Positions 58,661 to 64,000 of a stretch of 64,000 nt of DNA are shown one piece after another. Numbering within the stretch: position 1 is the stretch's first letter; each line of letters starts with the position of its first letter. The notes beneath the pieces are model-generated. The model made no database searches. It saw only the letters and a program-made list of their open reading frames with translations, and was not told where the DNA came from. The stretch is taken from the NCBI RefSeq assembly GCF_019972155.1, contig NZ_BOVL01000067.1, forward strand, positions 19,334 through 83,333. Direction: 5' to 3'. The position numbers and the translations under genes were made by a program. The DNA is from Bradyrhizobium sp. RD5-C2. Its GTDB lineage: Bacteria; Pseudomonadota; Alphaproteobacteria; Rhizobiales; Xanthobacteraceae.

Positions 58661-60331
58661 ATGAAGCGCAAGATCGCAGCGATCTTCGCGGCCGATATTG
58701 CAGGCTATAGTCGATTGGTTGCCGAGGATGAGGAAGAGACGCTGCGGCGGCTCGCCTCCTATCGTCAGGTCACCGACGATTTCATTGCAAAGTGCGGCGG
58801 CCGCATTTTCAACACCGCGGGCGATGCGGTGCTCGCGGAATTTCCCAGCGCGGTCGAGGCCGTGCGTTGCGCGATCGACATCCAGGAAAGCCTGCGCACG
58901 CGCAACATGGCCTATCCGCCGAGCCGGCAGATGTCGTTCCGGATCGGCATCACCATCGGCGACGTGGTCGAGCGCGACGGCGATCTGCTTGGTGATGGCG
59001 TCAACATCGCCGCGCGGCTCGAGGGCCTCGCCGAGGTCGGCGGCATCTGCGTGTCGCGCGCCGTGCACGAGCAGGTCGCCAACAAGCTGTCGGTGCAATT
59101 CGCCGACATCGGCGCGCAGGAAGTGAAGAACATCCCGACCCCCGTGCACGCCTACATGGTGGCGATGCGGCGTGAGGACGGCACCTACGCGATGCCGCAG
59201 GTCAAGAAGCCGATCAAGGCCGCTGCTGCGGGCGCACCGGCCTGGATGTGGCCCGCTGCCATCACCGTGGTGCTGTTGGCCGCGATCGGTGTCGGCGGTT
59301 TCCTCTATTACACCAAGCTCGAGACATCGGCGACGAAGCCTGCCGTCGTGGCAAGCTCCACGCCGGCACCCGCGCCGCTGGTATCGGCTTCACCGGCACC
59401 GTTGGTCGCAACGTCGCCATCAGCGTCGACCGCGCCGGCTGCCAAGCCTGCGTCGCCGCAGACGCCGGCTGCATCGGCATCCTCGCCGTCGCCATCGATC
59501 ACATCAGGCGACAAGCTCGCCACCGACATCATTCCGTTCGTCAGCGACCGCACCCGCGTTGCGCTCGCGACCGAATATGTGCCCGCGGGCGATTCCAAGG
59601 CGCTTGCCATCAACATCAACGGTTTCTCCGGTTGGAGCGCGGCGCAGCCGAACGCGGACGCGGCGAAGACCTCGGCGCTGGAGCAATGCCAGAAGCGCGC
59701 CGACAATGTGGGCTCGCCGCGCAAGTGCGAGCTGTATGCGGTCGGCAATACGATCGTGTATGCCCATGGCCTACCGCCGGTCCCGCCGTTGCCGTGGGTC
59801 AAGCGTGATGCGCTGGTCGAGAAGCCGTACGCCACCAAGGATGTTCCGCTGCTGCGCGAGGCGGCCAAGGCCCGGCTCGACAGTCTGTTTGTGCCGGGGC
59901 GCAAGACGCGAACCATCGCGCTCGGTCCGGGTGGTCACTTCTTTTTCAGTTCGGGCATCGATTCGCTCGAGGAATCGGCGCGGCGCAATTTGCAGGGCTG
60001 CGGCGCGGTCGCGGGCGTGCCCTGCACGATCGTCGTGGTCGACGATGTCTTCGTGGTTCCGGTTCCGTCCACATTGCGCGTGACCGGCTTCTTCAAGGCC
60101 GCGGACAGCTCGGTCATCGTGCCGGGCGAGCGGAGCGACGTCGCGCGGAAGCTTGCCGAAGCGACGGCAGGCTGGAATGCGGTTGCGGTCGGGACGCAGG
60201 GACGGCCGGGACTGGGGTTGAAGGAGGAGAACGAGCAGGGCGCGGTCAGCGCCGCGCTCGGTGACTGCGCCAAGCGCGACAGCGATTGCTATGTCATCGC
60301 GATCGGTCCGTTCACGGTCGGCCCGAACTAA
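58661..60331 (+). CDS. Membrane class III adenylate/guanylate cyclase with triplicated periplasmic module
   Basis: The 556-aa protein has a cytoplasmic class III cyclase domain (about 1-165), one membrane helix (about 195-218) and a Pro/Ala/Ser linker (about 225-285). A periplasmic region follows. Metal ligands Asp12 and Asp55 are present, with Asp108, Asn115 and Arg119 in DLLGDGVNIAARLEG. The base-selecting Lys, expected in the IVKTTGD-type stretch, is Asn51 (IFNTAGD), so nucleotide preference may be altered. The periplasmic part contains three related units, each with a Cys pair (343/356, 447/455, 536/543), resembling DUF4189-like folds. This suggests signal sensing across the membrane. ATG 58661 starts MKRKIAAIF; its stop abuts a dispersed repeat. 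Confidence 0.88.
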   Translation: MKRKIAAIFAADIAGYSRLVAEDEEETLRRLASYRQVTDDFIAKCGGRIFNTAGDAVLAEFPSAVEAVRCAIDIQESLRTRNMAYPPSRQMSFRIGITIGDVVERDGDLLGDGVNIAARLEGLAEVGGICVSRAVHEQVANKLSVQFADIGAQEVKNIPTPVHAYMVAMRREDGTYAMPQVKKPIKAAAAGAPAWMWPAAITVVLLAAIGVGGFLYYTKLETSATKPAVVASSTPAPAPLVSASPAPLVATSPSASTAPAAKPASPQTPAASASSPSPSITSGDKLATDIIPFVSDRTRVALATEYVPAGDSKALAININGFSGWSAAQPNADAAKTSALEQCQKRADNVGSPRKCELYAVGNTIVYAHGLPPVPPLPWVKRDALVEKPYATKDVPLLREAAKARLDSLFVPGRKTRTIALGPGGHFFFSSGIDSLEESARRNLQGCGAVAGVPCTIVVVDDVFVVPVPSTLRVTGFFKAADSSVIVPGERSDVARKLAEATAGWNAVAVGTQGRPGLGLKEENEQGAVSAALGDCAKRDSDCYVIAIGPFTVGPN

Positions 60332-60432
60332 AGCATGATCCGGAAAAGTGCGAAGCGGTTTTCCGAGAAGATCATGCTCAAACAAGGAGCTAATGCGCGA
60401 TGAGGAGTTAACCTCACCTCATCGCGCAGTAG
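60332..60432. repeat. Composite two-palindrome repeat, family D copy 2
   Basis: The first part (60332-60379) reads AGCATGATCCGGAAAAGTGC and pairs with the GATCATGCT end. The second (60390-60432) is CTAATGCGCGATGAGG with CCTCATCGCGCAGTAG. It begins at the base after the cyclase stop codon. The same two-part order recurs at 61518-61619, so the two copies are direct repeats flanking the AraC regulator gene. Confidence 0.8.
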
Positions 60433-60557
60433 AGCGCGATCCGAGAAATGTGAACCAGCTAACAGCAGGCATTGGCCACCGATGACAAGCTGCGGCGGGA
60501 TGACGAATTGGCCCGATCGCATCGTGATGCTACTTCTGACGTAACGGACAAGATGCT
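60433..60557. other. Promoter region of the AraC-type gene
   Basis: This 125-base segment lies between the repeat and the GTG start. It holds GTGAACCAGCTAACAGCAGG and ends with AACGGACAAGATGCT before GTG. No clear -35/-10 boxes are assigned. Confidence 0.3.
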
Positions 60558-61580
60558 GTGCTGACTTTTTCCACCGATGCTCTCCGCCCGCAGGACCGCT
60601 TCGAGCACTGGTGCGACGTGCGCGGCAAAAACCTGTTCGGGGTCACCATCGAGCTCGAGCGTGAGAAACGGCCCGATTTCCGCGGTCGCTTTTCCGCGAC
60701 GCAGGTCGGCGATGCCGTGCTGGCGGAAATGTCGGCGTCATCCTACCGCGTCAGCCGGACCTCATCCGACATCGGACGCATTCCGAGCAACAGCCTGCAT
60801 CTCGGCTGGCAGGTGCGCGGCCCCGGCCACATGAATATCGGCCGCGATCGCATCCAATGGGTCGGCAACGGAGATATGGTGTTCGGCCATTCCAATCTTC
60901 CGTTTGCCTCGACGCCCGATCGGACCGACGGCTTTCGCTTCTTCAGCCTCAAGATTCCCGTCACGGACGAACTCGTGCTCGGTGCGCGAATCGAGGACGT
61001 GCCGCTGGTCGCGCTGGCGCGTGATGCGAGACTGACTCGGCTGGTCGGCGCCATGTTCCGCTCCATGACGCGCGATCCGGCGCAGGCCGGGCGGTTCGCC
61101 GGCGAGGTCACGCATATGGTGCGGCTGGCGCTGCTGGCGCGCGGACGCGTGCGGCCACGCCAGGATGAGATCCGTGCCGCGCTGCATGCCGGCTACCTCC
61201 ATGCCGCGCGCGAAATCCTGCTGCGCGATCTGCATCGCGCCGCGCTCACGCCGGCCGCGGTCGCCACCGAGCTCGGCATTTCACTGCGGCAATTGCATGC
61301 GCTGTTCGAGCCGACCGGTCTCTCGTTTGCGCGAACGCTGACGGCGACGAGGTTGAAGGAGGCGATGCGGCTTCTCTCATCGATGCAGGAACGCGGCATC
61401 GACGAGATCGCGTTCTCATGCGGCTTCGACAGCATCGCGACCTTCTATCGCGTGTTCCGCGCGACCTACGACATGACGCCGGGCGATGCACGGCGTCTTC
61501 CGCCGCAGGATCAGCTAGAGCATGATCCGGAAAAGTGTGAAGCGGTTTTCCGAAAAGATCATGCTCGAACAAGAATCTAA
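60558..61580 (+). CDS. AraC-family transcriptional regulator with repeat-derived C-terminus
   Basis: The 340-aa cytoplasmic regulator has an N-terminal AraC_binding_2-like ligand/dimer domain (about 1-195, starting LTFSTDALRPQDRFEHWCDV). A C-terminal AraC HTH domain follows, with LTPAAVATELGISLRQLHAL and IDEIAFSCGFDSIATFYRVF, then RATYDMTPGDARR. The last 20 or so residues (LEHDPEKCEAVFRKDHA...) are encoded by a copy of the family D palindrome, so the original C-terminus was probably different. The start is GTG 60558. Targets unknown. Confidence 0.88.
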   Translation: MLTFSTDALRPQDRFEHWCDVRGKNLFGVTIELEREKRPDFRGRFSATQVGDAVLAEMSASSYRVSRTSSDIGRIPSNSLHLGWQVRGPGHMNIGRDRIQWVGNGDMVFGHSNLPFASTPDRTDGFRFFSLKIPVTDELVLGARIEDVPLVALARDARLTRLVGAMFRSMTRDPAQAGRFAGEVTHMVRLALLARGRVRPRQDEIRAALHAGYLHAAREILLRDLHRAALTPAAVATELGISLRQLHALFEPTGLSFARTLTATRLKEAMRLLSSMQERGIDEIAFSCGFDSIATFYRVFRATYDMTPGDARRLPPQDQLEHDPEKCEAVFRKDHARTRI

Positions 61581-61619
61581 AGCGCGATGACGATTCAACC
61601 TAATCTCATCGCGCTTTAG
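61518..61619. repeat. Composite two-palindrome repeat, family D copy 3
   Basis: The first palindrome is GAGCATGATCCGGAAAAGTG with the AAAAGATCATGCTC end (61518-61566). The second is CTAAAGCGCGATGA with TCATCGCGCTTTAG (61577-61619), perfect over 14 bp. It encodes the end of the AraC-type protein on the plus strand and the last residues and stop of the minus-strand Nudix gene (61606), so it overlaps both convergent coding ends. Confidence 0.8.
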
Positions 61620-62112
61620 CGAATTCCGCGAACCGGATCGCGACCGCGCGATAGACCTCGCGGCGGAACGGCACCACGAGATCGGCGACGCGATCGAGAC
61701 GCTCCCAGCGCCATTGATCGAACTCCGCAGGCTGGCCGTTGCGCGGCGTCAACGGATCGATCTCGTCGTCGCGTCCGGTGAAGCGCAGCGCGAACCATTT
61801 CTGCCGCTGGCCGCGGAATTTGGCCAGCCGATGCGATGCCGGCCCGTCATAGGCCGGGAATTCGTAGGTCATCCAGTCGGTCTCGCCGAGATAGTCGGCG
61901 TTAACCGCTCCGGTTTCTTCCCACAATTCGCGCATCACCGCCTGGCGCGGATCCTCGCCGGCGTCGATGCCGCCTTGCGGCATCTGCCATTCGAGGCCGG
62001 GCAGCACGATCTCCGGACCGTCGTCCTTGATCCGGTGGCCGATCAGCACGCGTCCGTCGCCGTTGAACAGCGCGATGCCCACATTGGGGCGATAGGGTTT
62101 ATCTGATGACAT
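61606..62112 (-). CDS. RppH-like Nudix RNA pyrophosphohydrolase, copy 2
   Basis: RppH removes pyrophosphate from mRNA 5' ends, starting RNase E decay. The 168-aa protein has the complete Nudix box GGIDAGEDPRQAVMRELWEE followed by TGA, and RPNVGIALFNGDGRVLIG, LEWQMPQGG and RGQRQKWFALRFTG. It resembles the neighbouring gene at 62159 throughout its length, so this is a tandem duplication. It begins 46 bases after the other's stop. Its last residues and stop overlap a family D repeat. Which copy is the main RppH is unresolved; the other has a Nudix substitution. Confidence 0.88.
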   Translation of the reverse strand: MSSDKPYRPNVGIALFNGDGRVLIGHRIKDDGPEIVLPGLEWQMPQGGIDAGEDPRQAVMRELWEETGAVNADYLGETDWMTYEFPAYDGPASHRLAKFRGQRQKWFALRFTGRDDEIDPLTPRNGQPAEFDQWRWERLDRVADLVVPFRREVYRAVAIRFAEFAKAR

Positions 62113-62158
62113 TCTCGACCGGTGCGTCGCGCGTTGATCTGGCCGATCACCTGGCCAA

Positions 62159-62662
62159 TTACTTGGCCGCCAGACCGGCGAATTCCTTCACGACGCGCTC
62201 ATAGACCGGACGCTTGAACGGCACAATCAGCTCCGGCAGATTCTTCATCGGCTCCCAGCGCCAGGTGACGAACTCGGCCTTGTGGCCGCCGCCGGGGTGG
62301 GCGACGTTGATCTCGTTCTCGTTGCCGGTGAAGCGCAATGCGAACCACTTCTGCCGCTGGCCGCGATAGCGGCCCTTCCAGGCGCGGCCTGCGACGGTGC
62401 GCGGGATATCATAGATCAGCCAGTCCGAGACCTCGCCGAGCTTCTCCACGGATTTGACGCTGGTCTCTTCATAGAGCTCGCGTCGCGCGGCCTGAAACGT
62501 ATCCTCACCGGGATCGACGCCGCCTTGCGGCATCTGCCAGACATGGGCGTCGTCGACATGCTCGATGCCGCCGGCGCGGCGTCCGATGAAGACCAGCCCG
62601 GCCGTATTGAGCAGCATGATGCCGACGCAGGTTCGATAGGGCAGGTCCTCATAACGTGCCAT
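62159..62662 (-). CDS. rppH: RppH-like Nudix RNA pyrophosphohydrolase, copy 1
   Basis: The 167-aa product shares YRTCVGIMLLNTAGLVFIG, VWQMPQGGVDPGED, RGQRQKWFALRFTG and VVKEFA-type C-terminus with its neighbour. The Nudix box reads GGVDPGEDTFQAARRELYEE then TSV, so the usual Gly after EET is Ser. ATG 62662 begins MARYEDLPYRTCVG. It lies 82 bases after the polysaccharide deacetylase gene, a usual alphaproteobacterial order (ctpA, deacetylase, rppH), so this copy is the more likely ancestral rppH. Confidence 0.9.
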   Translation of the reverse strand: MARYEDLPYRTCVGIMLLNTAGLVFIGRRAGGIEHVDDAHVWQMPQGGVDPGEDTFQAARRELYEETSVKSVEKLGEVSDWLIYDIPRTVAGRAWKGRYRGQRQKWFALRFTGNENEINVAHPGGGHKAEFVTWRWEPMKNLPELIVPFKRPVYERVVKEFAGLAAK

Positions 62663-62744
62663 GCTGCCGCTACCTCGCACAGTTCCTGGTGTCGCCCGAC
62701 CCGGCCCCCCGGCAAGGTCTTAGGTTGCACCAACAGATTGATCT

Positions 62745-63959
62745 CTAGCCCGATTTTGATTTCAGCATCGCCGTTGTCAATGGCACAAGCATGATGCCCT
62801 TGGAGTCCAGTGTCTTGAGCCAGACGCCGAGCCGCTCGATCGAGACCGGCAGCGCCGATGCGACGCCCACGGCCGTGCCGCGTTCCTTGGCGATTGTTTC
62901 CAGCTTGACCAGCGCGCGGTCGATTTCCGCCGATGTCGGCACCACGTCGATGGCGAAATCGGCCTTGGCGAACGGCAACGATTGGCCGGCCGAGAGGCTC
63001 TGCGCGAGGCTGCGCGGGGTGGAACCGTCGTCGAAGAAGCTCAAACCGCGCTTGGCCGCCTCGCGCACGATGGGCTGCATCACCGGATCGGTCGCGACGA
63101 ACCGGGCTCCCATGAAATTGGCGATCCCGGCATAGCCCTGCAGGCGGCTGAGGTGCCAATAGAGACGGTCGAGGTTCTGCTCGCTGCTCAATGTGGTCAG
63201 CAGGGTCTGCGGGCCCGGATCGTTGTCGGGATAGTCGAACGGCTCCATCGGAATCTGCAGCAGTATCTCGTGGCGCTGGGTCCGGGCGCGTTCCGCGAGC
63301 TTGCCGGGGTCGGCGCCGTAGGGTGTGAAGGCCAGCGTCACGGCCGGCGGCAGCTTCATGATGGCGTCAGTGGTCTTGGCGGCGCCGACCCCGAGGCCGG
63401 CGACGACGATGGCGACCACGGGCATCCGGGCCGCCTTGGCGCGGTCGGCTTCGCCCGCATAGACCGTGAACGGCTTCAGGCCGTCGGCGACGACAGGGAT
63501 CATGCCGTAGCGCGACTTTTCCAGCAGGCGCGGGTCGATCCCGGTCATCGCGAGCGGCGGCGCATCGCCATCCGTCGTCTTTTCCGCTGGATCGCCGGCG
63601 CCGATCACGACGTCCTGGCGCTTGCCGCTGGAGCCGTCGATGATGGTGACGGTCTTGGCGTCGTTCTTTGCGTCGCCGGCTGCGGCCGGCGCCTTGGCGG
63701 CGGATTTGACCGCCGGTTCGGCCGGGGCGTGCTTATCGTCGGTGGCTGCGGGCGCGGGATTACGGAGGGCGATGCGGGCAATCGGTTCGCCGCCGAGCGG
63801 ATTGTCGTTGAACAGGGCGACGCCGGCGAAACCGACCAGCACGAGGCCCAGCAGGACGGCGAGCGCCTGCATCGCCGTGAACGGCAGGCGGACACGGCGC
63901 GTCCTGCCCGCGGTGTTCTGCCCAAGCGGCGTGCTCAGTTCGTCGGCCGCTTCTGCCAT
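62745..63959 (-). CDS. Divergent polysaccharide deacetylase family protein (YibQ-like)
   Basis: The 404-aa product has a cytoplasmic basic N-terminus, one membrane helix (about 29-49) and an Ala/Lys/Pro-rich linker. A C-terminal divergent polysaccharide deacetylase domain follows (VAIVVAGLGVGAAKTTDAIM, LQIPMEPFDYPDNDPGP, GYAGIANFMGARFVATDP). The usual DDGxG of related YibQ proteins appears as FFDDGSTPRS. The family is thought to act on cell-wall or envelope polysaccharide in the periplasm. It heads the row deacetylase-rppH-rppH copy; its usual upstream partner ctpA would lie outside the window. Confidence 0.85.
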   Translation of the reverse strand: MAEAADELSTPLGQNTAGRTRRVRLPFTAMQALAVLLGLVLVGFAGVALFNDNPLGGEPIARIALRNPAPAATDDKHAPAEPAVKSAAKAPAAAGDAKNDAKTVTIIDGSSGKRQDVVIGAGDPAEKTTDGDAPPLAMTGIDPRLLEKSRYGMIPVVADGLKPFTVYAGEADRAKAARMPVVAIVVAGLGVGAAKTTDAIMKLPPAVTLAFTPYGADPGKLAERARTQRHEILLQIPMEPFDYPDNDPGPQTLLTTLSSEQNLDRLYWHLSRLQGYAGIANFMGARFVATDPVMQPIVREAAKRGLSFFDDGSTPRSLAQSLSAGQSLPFAKADFAIDVVPTSAEIDRALVKLETIAKERGTAVGVASALPVSIERLGVWLKTLDSKGIMLVPLTTAMLKSKSG

Positions 63960-64000
63960 GACCCTCCCCGAATCAACAGCGCGAACGATAGCACGATGCG

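Noticed and set aside
61246..61572. Minus-strand ORF starting MFEHDLFGKPLHTF in the family D repeat
   Set aside because: The same peptide start appears wherever this palindrome occurs; it is a translation of the repeat, running antisense to the AraC gene.

Overview
The window is a high-GC alphaproteobacterial chromosome segment that looks like Bradyrhizobium or a close relative in the Nitrobacteraceae. This rests on gene content and order (mdh-sucC-sucD-sucA-sucB-lpdA, dapF-mtaB-ftsY-yciB, ccmABCDG next to acnA, atpHAGDC), on typically alphaproteobacterial families (DUF2794, DUF2336, DUF1223), and on dispersed palindromic intergenic repeats of the kind common in this group. I recognised no rRNA, tRNA, CRISPR array, prophage or complete insertion sequence. 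Nearly all of the sequence is conserved housekeeping DNA.

Region by region: 1-9.7 kb, on the minus strand, holds leuC and the translation/SRP genes ffh, rpsP, rimM, trmD and rplS. A LysR/MFS/oxidoreductase block lies between rimM and trmD. 10-12.6 kb holds an exported MBL-fold hydrolase and an overlapping pair of exported proteins (GyrI-like and SIMPL). 12.7-20.2 kb holds dapF, mtaB, ftsY and yciB on the plus strand. Between mtaB and ftsY, on the minus strand, are a TTT-type binding protein, a DUF2336 protein and an RluA-type pseudouridine synthase. 20.4-23.9 kb holds a helix-hairpin-helix protein and the cytochrome c maturation genes ccmA-B-C-D-G, transcribed away from acnA (24-26.8 kb). 27-34.4 kb holds DUF1223, DUF2794, a GNAT acetyltransferase, a Bax-inhibitor-1 protein, a YbbA/YbbP-like ABC transporter and a divergent TesA-like SGNH hydrolase. 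34.5-47.9 kb holds thpR, zapE and the TCA-cycle cluster. 48-52.7 kb holds a DUF4337 protein, xerC, priA and rlpA. 53.3-58.5 kb is the F1 ATP synthase operon. 58.6-64 kb holds a membrane class III cyclase with a triplicated periplasmic module, an AraC-type regulator between two copies of a composite repeat, two tandem RppH-like Nudix hydrolases and a divergent polysaccharide deacetylase.

The genes form working sets. The TCA cluster and AcnA feed reductant to respiration, CcmABCDG matures the c-type cytochromes of the respiratory chain, and AtpHAGDC uses the resulting proton gradient. Ffh and FtsY, both in the window, are the two SRP GTPases. PriA and XerC act in replication restart and chromosome dimer resolution, and ZapE and RlpA act in division.

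I did not find a clear new multi-gene system. The best leads are small: an Irr/ICE-like dyad between ccmA and acnA; an exact CtrA-type box upstream of rlpA; a cyclase with an altered base-selecting position and a three-copy Cys-pair module; a composite repeat that supplies the C-terminus of the AraC regulator; a structured non-coding stretch at 27.9-28.05 kb; and a three-half-site operator-like array upstream of zapE.
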